Positions 1 to 9,795 of a stretch of 64,000 nucleotides of DNA are shown one piece after another (position 1 is the stretch's first letter; every line of letters starts with the position of its first letter). The position numbers and the translations under genes are program-made. The stretch comes from Allochromatium humboldtianum (GTDB taxonomy: Bacteria > Pseudomonadota > Gammaproteobacteria > Chromatiales > Chromatiaceae), in NCBI RefSeq assembly GCF_013385175.1, contig NZ_JABZEO010000003.1:372001-436000 (forward strand), in the 5' to 3' direction. A model generated the notes under the pieces. It saw only the letters and a list, made by a program, of their open reading frames with translations, ran no database searches and had not been told where the DNA came from.

Positions 1-1
1 A

Positions 2-121
2 ATGTCACTCCTAGCAGAATATGGTGTGGTGATTCCGACACTCCCGGTCCAGTACCGGAAGCCGGTCGGCATTTTCCTACAGGCGGCCCGAAAAGGCGAG
101 CCGTTTAAGCCGTATCCACGA
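2..121 (+). other. open frame running in from the left edge (unidentified 3' end)
   Basis: A 39-codon open frame begins at or before the window edge and ends at a TAG at 119-121. The predicted peptide contains LLAEYGVVIP and ends GEPFKPYPR. It faintly recalls a transposase fragment, but too little is visible to assign a family. No promoter or ribosome-binding site can be judged because the upstream DNA is missing. Bases 122-252, between this frame and the NlpC/P60 gene, show nothing recognisable. Confidence 0.2.
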
Positions 122-252
122 TAGGGATTTGCAGGCCATGGCGCGGCTCGGTGTCCTTGAGCGCCGCGATTGTCCGCGCCCGGTACCGGATCTGCCCTGA
201 TCTTTGTCAATGGAGCGGTTCAGCGCCTTCATGGACGCGCCTTTCGACGCGC

Positions 253-741
253 TCAACGCAGATAGGTTCCCGCGCCGATGTAGTGTCTGTTCCAGTAGGG
301 GGTGTCGAGGTGGTCGATGCGCACCCGGCTACGCGAGGTCGAGGCATGGACGAAGCGCTCCCTGTCGATCATCAGGCCGACGTGATAGGCGTTGGGTCCG
401 GTCTTGAAGAACACCATGTCACCCGGTTGCAGCCGGCTGCGGGGTACGGGTTTGGCGGCGCGTTGCTGGGCGGCGGCGGTGCGCGGGATCGCGAGTCCGG
501 CCTGATGATGGGCGTAATGCGTCAGACCGCTGCAATCGAAACCCTCGGCGGGCGATTGGCCACCGTAGAGATAGGGCGTTCCGATCTGCGCCAGACTTTT
601 GTCGACCAGAGCAGCACGACGTGCGCTGAGTCCGTCGTCGCGGCCACGGCTCGCACAGCCGGACAGGGTCGTCAGCACCAGTAGCGCGACGAGGACGAAT
701 GTCAAACGGGACAGCGGCGTGGAGGTCGTTCGAATCTTCAT
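253..741 (-). CDS. NlpC/P60-family cell-wall hydrolase lipoprotein
   Basis: The 162-residue protein is a probable lipid-anchored peptidoglycan endopeptidase. Residues 1-29 form a lipoprotein signal with a hydrophobic core and lipobox LSGC, Cys29 being the predicted acylated residue. The remainder is one NlpC/P60 domain: catalytic Cys70 in FDCSGL, His120 in YHVGL and a third polar residue near His132. Family members cleave between D-Glu and DAP in stem peptides, which suits an outer-membrane-tethered enzyme of the Spr/MepS type. The length is typical for a single-domain member. A weak GAGAG lies upstream of the ATG. The gene is monocistronic and divergent from trxB. The exact substrate cannot be read from sequence. 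Confidence 0.9.
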   Translation of the reverse strand: MKIRTTSTPLSRLTFVLVALLVLTTLSGCASRGRDDGLSARRAALVDKSLAQIGTPYLYGGQSPAEGFDCSGLTHYAHHQAGLAIPRTAAAQQRAAKPVPRSRLQPGDMVFFKTGPNAYHVGLMIDRERFVHASTSRSRVRIDHLDTPYWNRHYIGAGTYLR

Positions 742-987
742 AGATCACTCTCGATTAGCGTGCCAGAACACTGGAATCTCTGGAATTTTGTCGGTTGTAT
801 CGCCCTTGGACGGCGGCTGTCAATCGCCGCCCGGCGCCTCGGGCGATCCGAGGACGCGAGAGGACGGCATCGGCGCACCTGTCCGCTTCGGGCTTTACGC
901 TCCGTCGGTCAACCCTTAAATTGGCGCCATCCGACATGGCCCTTCATCACTGTTGCGCCCCGCTGGCCTGCGAATTCCGGGCCATAG

Positions 988-2001
<1,014 letters not shown>

Positions 2002-2010
2002 CGCGCCGCC

Positions 2011-2751
2011 ATGATCGCCCTACTCGATCCGCGCGATCGCACGGCCTTTCCCGATCCGGCTCAGGCGCTGCGGGAGCCGAATGGACTGCTGGCGGTCGGC
2101 GGGGATCTGAGTCCGGAGCGGCTGATCCAGGCCTATCGGCGCGGCATCTTTCCCTGGTTCAGCGCGGGCGACCCCATCCTCTGGTGGTCGCCCGATCCGC
2201 GCGCCATCCTGATCCCCGAGCGCTTCCACGGCTCGCGCAGTCTGCGCAAGCGGCTGCGGCGCGGGGATCTCGTCACCACGCTGGATCGTGACTTCGCCGG
2301 GGTCATCCGGGGGTGCTCCGAGCCGCGCGACGCCGATGGCGGCACCTGGCTGGTTCCGGAGATGATCGCGGCTTATCGGCAACTCCATGACCTGGGTCTG
2401 GCCCATTCGGTCGAGGTCTGGCGCGCGGGCGAGCTGGTCGGCGGACTCTATGGCGTAGCCATCGGGCGCACCTTCTTCGGCGAATCCATGTTCAGCCGGG
2501 CGAGCGATGCGTCCAAGGTCGCCCTGGCGCGTCTCTGCGAACAGCTTCGGGACTGGGAGTTCGGGGTGATCGACTGCCAGATGACGACCGGGCATCTGCT
2601 GAGTCTGGGGGCGTTCGAGGTGCCGCGCGCCGAATTTCTGACGCTTTTGGACCGGCATGGCGCGCGTCCCGGATACGATCGGAGCTGGGACGACGGCACG
2701 GAGCGTCCGGCGTGCGCGATCCGGGTCGTGCCGGTCGTCGGGGACGGATGA
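2011..2751 (+). CDS. aat: leucyl/phenylalanyl-tRNA--protein transferase
   Basis: The 246-residue protein transfers Leu or Phe from aminoacyl-tRNA to proteins with N-terminal Lys or Arg, creating a bacterial N-end-rule degron read by ClpS/ClpAP. Family hallmarks are clear: FPDP near the start, [32 protein letters not shown], and [18 protein letters not shown]. The length is normal for Aat. Its stop overlaps the start of the next gene, another tRNA-protein transferase, as an ATGA junction, so the two degron-making enzymes are translationally coupled. The spacing to trxB is 9 bases. No strong Shine-Dalgarno precedes the ATG, consistent with readthrough translation from trxB. Confidence 0.97.
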   Translation: MIALLDPRDRTAFPDPAQALREPNGLLAVGGDLSPERLIQAYRRGIFPWFSAGDPILWWSPDPRAILIPERFHGSRSLRKRLRRGDLVTTLDRDFAGVIRGCSEPRDADGGTWLVPEMIAAYRQLHDLGLAHSVEVWRAGELVGGLYGVAIGRTFFGESMFSRASDASKVALARLCEQLRDWEFGVIDCQMTTGHLLSLGAFEVPRAEFLTLLDRHGARPGYDRSWDDGTERPACAIRVVPVVGDG

Positions 2752-3518
2752 TGATGCACGGGCTGGGCATCGGACGCGGACGCACGCTGCCGCTCTATCT
2801 GACCGGCGAGCATGACTGCTCCTATCTCGACGGCGTCCAGGCGCGGACGCTGTTCGTCGATCCGAACGCGCGCATCGATGGGGCGACCTATCAGACGCTC
2901 ATCGACCAGGGGTTCAGGCGCAGCGGCGCGCATGTCTACCGTCCGGCCTGTCGCGGCTGTTCGGCCTGCGTTCCGGTGCGTCTGCCGGTCGCCGGGTTCG
3001 TGCCGAATCGCTCGCAGCGGCGCAACTGGCGGCTCAATGCGCCGGACATCACCCTGAGCGACGGCCCGGCGGCGTTCCGCGAGGAACAGTTCGACCTCTA
3101 CCGGCGCTATCTGACCGCGCGTCACGCCGACGGCGCCATGGCCGAGGACGCGACCGAGGACAGCTATCGGCGCTTTCTGGTCGAGTCCTGGGGCGGGACG
3201 ACGCGCTTCATCGAGTTCAGGCTCGACGGGCGACTGGTCGGGGTGGCCGTCACCGATGTGCTGGAACAGGGATTGTCGGCGGTCTATACCTTCTTCGATC
3301 CCGCGCTGGGCGAGCGCGCGCTCGGCACCTTCGGCGTGCTGGCCCAGATCCGGACCGCCCGGCGTCTCGGACGGCCCTATCTCTATCTCGGCTACTGGAT
3401 CGCCGAATCACGCAAGATGGTCTACAAGGAGCGCTTCCGCCCGATCGAGGCCTGGGACGGCCAGCGCTGGCGACGCTTCGAGCGTGGGCAGGCCCTGGGG
3501 TTCGACGACCGCGTCTGA
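2748..3518 (+). CDS. bpt: aspartate/glutamate leucyltransferase (Bpt/Ate family)
   Basis: The protein (256 residues from this start) belongs to the ATE/Bpt family. The bacterial Bpt type transfers Leu to N-terminal Asp or Glu, feeding the same ClpS pathway as Aat. Visible hallmarks are EHDCSYLDG near the N terminus, the Cys-rich [15 protein letters not shown], a conserved QFDLYRRYL segment, and YLYLGYWI near the C terminus. I chose the ATG at 2748 because it overlaps the aat stop as ATGA with GGGGACGG just upstream. A GTG at 2712 would add 12 residues unlike the family N terminus. Pairing of aat and bpt is common in proteobacteria. The Bpt versus arginyl-transferase specificity is inferred from family membership. 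Confidence 0.93.
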   Translation: MMMHGLGIGRGRTLPLYLTGEHDCSYLDGVQARTLFVDPNARIDGATYQTLIDQGFRRSGAHVYRPACRGCSACVPVRLPVAGFVPNRSQRRNWRLNAPDITLSDGPAAFREEQFDLYRRYLTARHADGAMAEDATEDSYRRFLVESWGGTTRFIEFRLDGRLVGVAVTDVLEQGLSAVYTFFDPALGERALGTFGVLAQIRTARRLGRPYLYLGYWIAESRKMVYKERFRPIEAWDGQRWRRFERGQALGFDDRV

Positions 3519-3559
3519 CATCGTACCTCGACGCTCAGGGGCATTCGATCGCTCATCCC

Positions 3560-3590
3560 TTCATGCCTTTCGGGGCGGATGTGTTAAACT
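3560..3590 (+). promoter_or_regulatory. possible infA promoter
   Basis: TTAAACT at 3584-3590 preceded by TG resembles an extended -10 element, with a weak TTCATG about 19 bases further upstream. A short inverted repeat (GGCGGT at 3593-3598, ACCGCC at 3606-3611) would fall in the infA 5' leader. This is a motif reading only. Confidence 0.3.
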
Positions 3591-3637
3591 CCGGCGGTTT
3601 CAAGGACCGCCTTCGTAATCCAAACAACAAGTTCACT

Positions 3638-3856
3638 ATGTCAAAAGACGACGTCATCCAGATGGAGGGCACGGTCACCGAGACCCTGCCGAACACCGTG
3701 TTCCGTGTCCAACTCGAGAATGGTCACACCGTGACCGCGCACATCTCGGGCAAGATGCGCAAGCACTATATCCGCATCCTCACCGGCGACAAGGTCACGG
3801 TCGAGCTGACGCCCTATGATCTGACCAAGGGCCGTATCGTCTACCGCGCGCGCTGA
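3638..3856 (+). CDS. infA: translation initiation factor IF-1
   Basis: The 72-residue protein is a single S1-like OB fold that binds the A site of the 30S subunit during initiation. The sequence follows IF-1 closely from [13 protein letters not shown] through the [10 protein letters not shown] segment to the end KGRIVYRAR. The ATG at 3638 gives exactly the usual 72 residues. An in-frame ATG at 3563 would add 25 residues that do not match the family and overlap the likely promoter. The gene stands alone between bpt and the convergent zapE gene, 32 bases from the latter's stop. Confidence 0.98.
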   Translation: MSKDDVIQMEGTVTETLPNTVFRVQLENGHTVTAHISGKMRKHYIRILTGDKVTVELTPYDLTKGRIVYRAR

Positions 3857-3888
3857 TCGCGATCGCGCGCGGCTCCATTCGAACCGAC

Positions 3889-4974
3889 TCAGCCCGGATC
3901 GGCCGACGCCGCCAGATAGTCGCGCGACTGCATCTCGATCAGGCGACTGATCAGGCGCTCGTGGGCGAACTCGGTCAGACCGCCCGCGTAGAGTCCATCG
4001 ATCGGCGCCGCCGTCGACATCACCAGCTTCACCCGCTGATCGTAGAGTTCGTCGATCAGGTGCAGGAAGCGGCGCGCGGCGGCTTCCCGGCTCGCATCGA
4101 GCCGAGGCACGTCCGAGAGCAGCAGGGTGTGATACTCCTTGGCGATCTCGATGTAATCGGCGGCCGAGCGCGCCGTGCCGCACAGGCTCGCGAAATCGAA
4201 CCAGATCACGTCCATGCCGATGCCCTTGACCGGAATCGAGCGAGCATTGACCTCGATCGCCGTCGCCGGCTCGACATGCCCGCCGGTCAGACGCGCGAAA
4301 TAGTCCGCCAACTGACGTTCACCCGCCGCGCCCGACTCGAACAGCAGTCCGCCCTGAGTCAGGGTCCGGAGCCGATAGTCCACTCCACCGTCGAGTTCGA
4401 AGACCTGCGTGTGCTGCTCGATGAGCGTGATCGCCGGCAGAAAGGACTGGCGTTGCAGTCCGTTGCGATAGAGTTCGCTCGGCTGGGTATTGGCGGTCGT
4501 CACCAGGGTCAGGCCGCGCGCGAACAGCGCCCGCAGCAACCCGTGCAGGATCATGGCGTCGGTGATGTCCGTGACCAGGAATTCGTCGAGACAGAGCACG
4601 CGCGTCTCGGCGCACAGCCGGTCGGCGACCACTTCCAGCGGATCGGGCTGCTTGGGCAGCACGGCGAGCGCGGCATGGATGTCGCGCATGAAGTGATGGA
4701 AGTGCAGCCGCCGCTTGCCGGGCAGATCCAGCTCATCGGCGAACCAGTCCATCAGATAGGTCTTGCCGCGCCCCACCCCGCCCCAGAGATAGAGTCCGCG
4801 TACCGGAACCGCCGGTTTGGACAGCGCCGCCCGCAACTGCCCGAGCCAGCCCGCCGGTGGACGGCGCCGTGTCTCGTCGAGCAGTCTATGATGCAGATCG
4901 AGCAGCAACTCAGCGGCTTGAAGCTGAGCGCTGTCACGCGGTCGAAACGACGTCGATTGGAGAGACACTGGCAT
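3889..4974 (-). CDS. zapE: AFG1-family ATPase ZapE (cell division)
   Basis: The 361-residue protein is an AFG1/ZapE P-loop ATPase. In E. coli ZapE modulates Z-ring stability during constriction, notably under low oxygen. The Walker A sequence GGVGRGKT follows PVRGLYLWG, with Walker B CLDEFLVTDITDA. The sensor-type segments TTANTQPSELYRNGLQR and DYRLRTL match the family in order. The ATG at 4974 is favoured because upstream extensions (to 5064) run deep into the opposite gene and lack family similarity. That ATG lies on the same CATG as the start of the Cys-cluster gene on the other strand, an unusual head-to-head arrangement. Its upstream signals would have to lie inside that gene. A slightly later start is possible. 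Confidence 0.93.
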   Translation of the reverse strand: MPVSLQSTSFRPRDSAQLQAAELLLDLHHRLLDETRRRPPAGWLGQLRAALSKPAVPVRGLYLWGGVGRGKTYLMDWFADELDLPGKRRLHFHHFMRDIHAALAVLPKQPDPLEVVADRLCAETRVLCLDEFLVTDITDAMILHGLLRALFARGLTLVTTANTQPSELYRNGLQRQSFLPAITLIEQHTQVFELDGGVDYRLRTLTQGGLLFESGAAGERQLADYFARLTGGHVEPATAIEVNARSIPVKGIGMDVIWFDFASLCGTARSAADYIEIAKEYHTLLLSDVPRLDASREAAARRFLHLIDELYDQRVKLVMSTAAPIDGLYAGGLTEFAHERLISRLIEMQSRDYLAASADPG

Positions 4975-5284
4975 GTTCGACAAACTCAAGCGATTTCTGA
5001 CTTCGATGCTACCGGTGGACGCCAATCGGCGCGGCGCCTGCAACCGGTGTGGTGAATGTTGCAAACTCGATTATCCCTGCCCCTTCCTGCGCTTCGATGA
5101 CAGCGGACTGAGCCAGTGTATCGTCTACAGCGTGCGTCCGCCGAGCTGTCGCAAATATCCGCGCATCGCCTCGGAGAACCGCAACCATCAGACCTGCGGC
5201 TTTTTCTTCGTCGACCCAGAGTCGGCGAAAAATTCACCGATACGGCGTGCGCCCTCGTCGAGCACCTCGAAGTCGCGCGTATAG
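4973..5284 (+). CDS. YkgJ-like cysteine-cluster protein
   Basis: This 103-residue protein has the CxxCGxCCK signature of the zinc/iron-chelating YkgJ family: CNRCGECCKLDYPC, then Cys residues in QCIVYSVRPPSC and TCGFFF. Such proteins are thought to bind a metal or Fe-S cluster through a conserved set of Cys residues, but no reaction is established. GGAGAG nine bases before the ATG supports the start. The 5' end overlaps the zapE start codon head to head. The 3' end overlaps the convergent aminotransferase gene by about 97 bases, so the C-terminal tail after CGFFF is poorly constrained and may not be functional sequence. Confidence 0.8.
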   Translation: MFDKLKRFLTSMLPVDANRRGACNRCGECCKLDYPCPFLRFDDSGLSQCIVYSVRPPSCRKYPRIASENRNHQTCGFFFVDPESAKNSPIRRAPSSSTSKSRV

Positions 5285-6429
5285 GCCAGACGGACATGGC
5301 GGTCGCACGCATGCGTGCCGAAGTCCTGACCTGGGGTCAGGGCGACGCCAGCCTCCTCCAGCAGGCGCGTGGCGAAGTCCATCGAGTCCATCTCCAGCCA
5401 CTCGGGCAGCCGGGCATAGAGATAGAAGGCCCCGTCCGGCGCGCCCGGAAGGCCGAACCCCAGCGCGCGCAGCGCTGGTAGCAACCGATCGCGGCGCTGC
5501 TGGAAGATCGCGCGCCGCTGTTCGAGGACGGCGGTCGTCTCGGGTGCGAAGGCGGCGAGCGCGGCGTGCTGGGCCGGTGTGTTGGCGGCGATGAAGAGGT
5601 TCTGCGCCAACCTGTCCATCACCGCGACTGCGTCTTCAGGCCCGACCACCCAGCCGACCCGCCAGCCGGTCATGCCGAAGTATTTCGAGAAGCTGTCGAT
5701 GACATAGAGATCCTCGCCGGCGAGCGCGAGCGCCGTGGTGTCCGGCACGTCGTAGGTCAGACCGCGATAGATCTCGTCGACGATGAGCGCCGCTCCGCGC
5801 GCCCGGCAGATGGCCTGGAGCGCGCGCAGTTCGTCCAGGCTCGTGACTGCGCCGGTCGGATTGGCCGGCGAGGCCACCACCACCGCGCGCGTGCCGGGCA
5901 TCCAGGCCGCTTCGAGCCGCTCGGGCGTGAGCCGATAGCCGGTCTCCGGGCCGAGCGGCACCGCGACCGGCTCGGCGCCCATGAGTCCGAGCATCTGGCG
6001 ATAACAGGGATAGGACGGATCGCCCAGGATGACCCGGTCGCCCGGCTCCAGGAGCACCGAGAACACCAGTTGCAGCGCCCCGGAGGCGCCGGGCGTGACC
6101 AGCACGCGCGCCGGCTCGACTTCGACCCCATGGCGCTGTGCATAGTGCGCCGCTATCGCCTGACGCAGGGCCGGCAAGCCGGCCGCCGGGGTGTAGTGGG
6201 TCAGACCGGCATCGAGCGCTGCCCGACCGGCGGCCAGGATCGGCTCAGGCGTCGGAAAGTCCGGTTCACCGACCTCCAGATGCACGATGGAGCGCCCCGC
6301 CGCTTCCAGCTCGCGGGCGCGCCCGAGCAGACGCATCACATGGAAGGGCTCGACCCGACACGCACGCTCGGCCAGTCGGCTCGCCGGACGCTCCGCCATC
6401 GACCGATCTTCGATTGCACGCCCCGCCAT
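5188..6429 (-). CDS. class I/II PLP-dependent aminotransferase
   Basis: The protein (413 residues) is a fold-type I aminotransferase of the aspartate-aminotransferase superfamily. Visible features in order are EVGEPDFPTP (substrate-side loop), HYTPAAGLPALR, the PLP-ring segment DPSYPCY, the Asn-containing SPANPTGA, Asp of IVDEIY, and the Schiff-base Lys in SFSKYFGMTGWRVGW. These show an intact active site. The amino-acid substrate cannot be assigned. The ATG at 6429 overlaps the stop of the upstream cbbY-like gene (TGATG), so they form a coupled pair. An upstream TTG adds only one residue. The 3' end overlaps the convergent Cys-cluster gene by about 97 bases. Confidence 0.92.
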   Translation of the reverse strand: MAGRAIEDRSMAERPASRLAERACRVEPFHVMRLLGRARELEAAGRSIVHLEVGEPDFPTPEPILAAGRAALDAGLTHYTPAAGLPALRQAIAAHYAQRHGVEVEPARVLVTPGASGALQLVFSVLLEPGDRVILGDPSYPCYRQMLGLMGAEPVAVPLGPETGYRLTPERLEAAWMPGTRAVVVASPANPTGAVTSLDELRALQAICRARGAALIVDEIYRGLTYDVPDTTALALAGEDLYVIDSFSKYFGMTGWRVGWVVGPEDAVAVMDRLAQNLFIAANTPAQHAALAAFAPETTAVLEQRRAIFQQRRDRLLPALRALGFGLPGAPDGAFYLYARLPEWLEMDSMDFATRLLEEAGVALTPGQDFGTHACDRHVRLAYTRDFEVLDEGARRIGEFFADSGSTKKKPQV

Positions 6430-7208
6430 CAACCGGCTCCGTGGACCCGGCGATGGAGCCGATCGAGCACGATCAGATCCACCAGCGACCGATCGCCCAG
6501 ATCACCGGCCAGCACCCGAGACGGCGAATCCGGCTCGCCGAGCTGATCGACCACCAGCGCCGCCGCGCCGAAGTCCTGATCGACCGTATAGGCGTTGACC
6601 GTGACCACCAGGGCGCGAATCCCGGCATCGAACGCCGCACGCGCGCCATTGTCCGAGTCCTCGACGGCCACGCAGTCCTCGGGCTTCAGATCGAGCCGTT
6701 CCAGCGCGTAGGTGAAGATGTCCGGCGCCGGTTTCTTGTTCGGCACCACGTCGCCGGCGGCAATGACCTCGAACCAGCCCGACAGCCCCGGCTCGCCGAC
6801 GTTCTCCAGCAGCTCGACGACGTTCTCGGGCGTGGTCGTGGTCGCGATCGCCAGCCGCACGCCCGCCGCGCGCGCCTCACGCCACAGACGCAACACCCCC
6901 GGCCGCAGCGGGATCGCCCCCTGACGCAACAGCGCCAGATAGTGCGCGGTCTTGTCGCGATGCAGACGCGCCACGAACTCATCCGGATCGACACCCGGAG
7001 CCGGCTCGATACCGGCGCGCTGCATGAAATAGCGGATACGCTCCTTGCCGCCGGCCACCGTCAGCAACTCGCCATAGAGTTCGGGATCCCAGTGCCAATC
7101 CAGACCGGCTGCCGCGAACGCGGCATTGAAGGCGGGACGATGGCCATCGCGTTCGGTGTCGGCGACGGTCCCGTCCACGTCGAAGATGAGAGCCTTGAAC
7201 CCATACAT
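6429..7208 (-). CDS. cbbY: CbbY-type HAD sugar phosphatase
   Basis: The 259-residue HAD-superfamily hydrolase shows motif I FDVDGTVADTE, motif II serine/threonine in AIATTTTPEN, the motif III lysine in NKKPAPDIF, and motif IV VEDSDNGARAA. The cap segment LDWHWD followed by YGELLTVAGGKERI is characteristic of CbbY. In phototrophs CbbY dephosphorylates xylulose-1,5-bisphosphate, an inhibitor of Rubisco. No Calvin-cycle gene is adjacent here, so the link to carbon fixation is inferred from family resemblance. Translation is coupled to the downstream aminotransferase through a TGATG junction. The ATG at 7208 gives a normal length for the family. Confidence 0.88.
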   Translation of the reverse strand: MYGFKALIFDVDGTVADTERDGHRPAFNAAFAAAGLDWHWDPELYGELLTVAGGKERIRYFMQRAGIEPAPGVDPDEFVARLHRDKTAHYLALLRQGAIPLRPGVLRLWREARAAGVRLAIATTTTPENVVELLENVGEPGLSGWFEVIAAGDVVPNKKPAPDIFTYALERLDLKPEDCVAVEDSDNGARAAFDAGIRALVVTVNAYTVDQDFGAAALVVDQLGEPDSPSRVLAGDLGDRSLVDLIVLDRLHRRVHGAG

Positions 7209-7467
7209 GCCTGTCTGCTCCAGTCCGCTCGTCGTGAGCGCTCAGAATGAACCGAACGCGCAAGATTACCCAAATCGGCGCGTGCCCGCATCGCTTCCGG
7301 CACGCGAAACAGCGAAGATCAGTTGCCCGCCGGTTCGCGATCTGGTACTTAAGCACGCTTTCTCGGCTCGGACCGCCGGCGGAGGTCGATGACGAGCCGC
7401 TGGGAGCCACTGAATCCAAGCCGCATCCAGGCCAGAGAGCCGAGGCGGTCCATGGGAGGAGCACACG

Positions 7468-7902
7468 ATGACCGAAGCACGCGAACACAACGCCGAGGGC
7501 TATTCCTTCGAGCCGTACAAGGCCGGCAGCGACGAGGAATACATGAATCTCGATCAGGAAGCGCATTTCCGCGAGATCCTGCTCGACTGGAAGCGCTCGC
7601 TGATGGAGGAAGTCGACCGCACCGTGCATCACATGCAGGACGAGGCAACCAACTTCCCCGATCCAAACGACCGCGCGACCCAGGAATCCGAATTCAGCCT
7701 GGAACTGCGCACCCGTGACCGCGAGCGCAAGCTGATCAAGAAGATCGACGAAGCACTCGACCGGCTCGACGATCACGACTACGGCTATTGCGAGGCCTGC
7801 GGCGTGGAGATCGGCATCCGCCGTCTGGAGGCCCGCCCCACGGCCACGCTCTGCATCGACTGCAAGACGCTCGACGAGATCCGCGAGAAACAGCGCGGCT
7901 GA
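7468..7902 (+). CDS. dksA: RNA polymerase-binding transcription factor DksA
   Basis: The 144-residue protein binds the RNA polymerase secondary channel and with ppGpp adjusts rRNA and amino-acid promoters. The coiled-coil tip motif DxxDxA is present as Asp65, Asp68, Ala70. The C4 zinc finger is complete (Cys108, Cys111, Cys129, Cys132). A strong Shine-Dalgarno GGGAGGAG precedes the ATG. gluQ starts 10 bases after the stop, the classic dksA-gluQ operon of gammaproteobacteria. The 259-base region upstream (7209-7467) separates it from divergent cbbY and must hold both promoters, but none is clear. Confidence 0.98.
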   Translation: MTEAREHNAEGYSFEPYKAGSDEEYMNLDQEAHFREILLDWKRSLMEEVDRTVHHMQDEATNFPDPNDRATQESEFSLELRTRDRERKLIKKIDEALDRLDDHDYGYCEACGVEIGIRRLEARPTATLCIDCKTLDEIREKQRG

Positions 7903-7912
7903 GTCATCCCGC

Positions 7913-8890
7913 ATGAACGGCGAAGCCCCGTCGGTCGCGTCCGGCTACCGGGGGCGCTTCGCCCCATCCCCGACCGGCCCGCTCCATTTCGGTTCACTGC
8001 TTGCCGCTGTCGCAAGCTATGCCGACGCGCGCGCCCACGACGGCGTCTGGCTGTTGCGTATCGAAGATCTGGACCGCCCGCGCGAGGTTGCCGGGGCCGC
8101 CGATGCCATCCGGCGCACACTGCACGCCTTCGGCTTCGAGTGGGACGAGCCTGTGGTCTTCCAGAGCGCGCGTCTCGACGCCTATGACGCGGCACTCGCG
8201 CGCCTGGACGCACTCGGTCTGGTCTATGGCTGCGGATGCAGTCGCGCCGAGATCGCCGCCCGCGCCCGAACTGGACTGGAAGGGCCGATCTATCCCGGCA
8301 CCTGCCGCAGCGGTCTGCCGACTGGACGGCGCACCCGCAGTCTGCGTCTGCGTACCGCCGCCGATCCCATCGACTTCGAGGATCGCATCCAGGGCCGACA
8401 GGGTCATTCGGTCGCCGAGTCGATCGGGGATTTCGTGCTGCGCCGCGCCGACGGACTCCATGCCTATCAGCTCGCCGTGGTGGTCGATGACGCCTGGCAG
8501 GGCGTCACCCATGTGGTGCGCGGCGCCGATCTGCTGCTCTCGACACCGCGCCAGATCGGTCTGCAACGGGCGCTGGGACTGTCCACGCCCAGTCACGCCC
8601 ATGTCCCGCTGGCGCTCGACGACCGGGGACGCAAGCTGAGCAAATCGCTGGCCGCCGCGCCCGTCGATGATGATGACCCGCTGCCTGCCCTGCGGCTGGC
8701 CTGGCGTCTGCTCGGACAGGAGCCGCTGGATGACGCCGGCTCGCCGCGCGCGTTCTGGCGACGTGCGGCGGCCATCTGGCGCATCGAGCGCGTTCCGCCC
8801 CGTTCGAGCGTCTCACTTCGAACGGAACCGGAGATCGGGTCTCAGGCCGCCGCCATCACCCGATTGCGCCCGCCCTCCTTGGCACGATAG
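7913..8890 (+). CDS. gluQ: glutamyl-Q tRNA(Asp) synthetase
   Basis: GluQRS attaches glutamate to queuosine at position 34 of tRNA(Asp). The 325-residue protein is a truncated GluRS-like catalytic core without an anticodon-binding domain. Visible motifs are RFAPSPTGPLHFGS (HIGH-like), the zinc ligands CGC followed by Tyr and Cys in YPGTC, and KLSKS, the KMSKS equivalent. It sits directly behind dksA, as is usual. The last 16 codons overlap the convergent diguanylate cyclase gene. The sequence after KLSKS is shorter on motif conservation, so the exact C terminus is less certain. Confidence 0.95.
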   Translation: MNGEAPSVASGYRGRFAPSPTGPLHFGSLLAAVASYADARAHDGVWLLRIEDLDRPREVAGAADAIRRTLHAFGFEWDEPVVFQSARLDAYDAALARLDALGLVYGCGCSRAEIAARARTGLEGPIYPGTCRSGLPTGRRTRSLRLRTAADPIDFEDRIQGRQGHSVAESIGDFVLRRADGLHAYQLAVVVDDAWQGVTHVVRGADLLLSTPRQIGLQRALGLSTPSHAHVPLALDDRGRKLSKSLAAAPVDDDDPLPALRLAWRLLGQEPLDDAGSPRAFWRRAAAIWRIERVPPRSSVSLRTEPEIGSQAAAITRLRPPSLAR

Positions 8891-9795
8891 AGACCATCGT
8901 CGGCACGCTTGAGCAACTGCTCGATGTCTTCGCCGGGCGTCAGGGCCGCCACGCCGATACTGACGCTTGGCCTGTAGTCCGCTTCGAGCGGGCGCATCAG
9001 ATTGACATGGGCGCGCAGACGCTCGGCCACCGCCAGGGCGACCTCGAGTTCGGCATCGAACATGTAGAGTCCGAACTCCTCGCCCCCCAGACGACCGGGC
9101 AGATCCGCGACCCGCACCTGGGCGCGCATCAGCTCGGCGAAGGCGATCAGCACCCGGTCGCCGGCCGCGTGACCGAAGGTGTCGTTGACGCGCTTGAAGT
9201 GATCCAGGTCCATCATGAGCACCGACAGCGGATGCGAGCGCGTCTGGGCCTGGGCCACGCCCTGACTCAGACGCTCCATGAAATAGCGCCGATTGGGCAA
9301 CTGGGTCAGGGCATCGGTGCGGGCCAGTTGCTCGTTCAGGCGATTGGCCTGCTCCAGATCGTGATTGGCCTTGCGCAGATCGCGCACCAGCCGCGACATC
9401 TCCAGCGTCAGGTTGCCCATGCGCGCGATGACGTCGTTGTCGTCGGCCCCGGCCCGCTCGCCGATGAGCAGCGCGTTGTCGCCCAGCGGATAGGCATGGA
9501 ACAGATAGCTCTCCCCGCCCATGATGGTCTTGAAGACCCGCGCTACCGGCTGACGATTGGGCAGACCGGGTTCGATGTCCGGTCGCTGGCCGCCACTGCG
9601 GAGAAAACGCGCCAGGGGTTCGCCGCGCACATTGGCGAACCCGGCGAACCTCGACCTGAAGGCCACGTTGGCGTCCAGGATCACACCATCCCGGCCCACC
9701 TCCACGACGACCAGACGCCCGGAGTCCATGACATATCCGTGCAGGGCTGCCGCCAGTTCAGGGTGCAACGAACGATCTTGGGATACCAGGGTCAT
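8842..9795 (-). CDS. PAS-GGDEF diguanylate cyclase
   Basis: The 317-residue soluble protein has a PAS-like sensor region at about residues 20-115, a helical linker (about 120-160) and a GGDEF domain at about 160-315. The active-site motif is GGEEF, a functional variant. An RxxD sequence (RVAD) lies exactly five residues before it, matching the inhibitory I-site of c-di-GMP feedback control. Substrate-side motifs such as LTQLPNRR and DLDHFKRVND are intact, so diguanylate cyclase activity is expected. Its ATG overlaps the stop of the cobalamin-binding protein gene as ATGA. Translation is therefore coupled, and the B12 protein is the obvious candidate regulator. It overlaps convergent gluQ by 49 bases. 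Confidence 0.92.
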   Translation of the reverse strand: MTLVSQDRSLHPELAAALHGYVMDSGRLVVVEVGRDGVILDANVAFRSRFAGFANVRGEPLARFLRSGGQRPDIEPGLPNRQPVARVFKTIMGGESYLFHAYPLGDNALLIGERAGADDNDVIARMGNLTLEMSRLVRDLRKANHDLEQANRLNEQLARTDALTQLPNRRYFMERLSQGVAQAQTRSHPLSVLMMDLDHFKRVNDTFGHAAGDRVLIAFAELMRAQVRVADLPGRLGGEEFGLYMFDAELEVALAVAERLRAHVNLMRPLEADYRPSVSIGVAALTPGEDIEQLLKRADDGLYRAKEGGRNRVMAAA

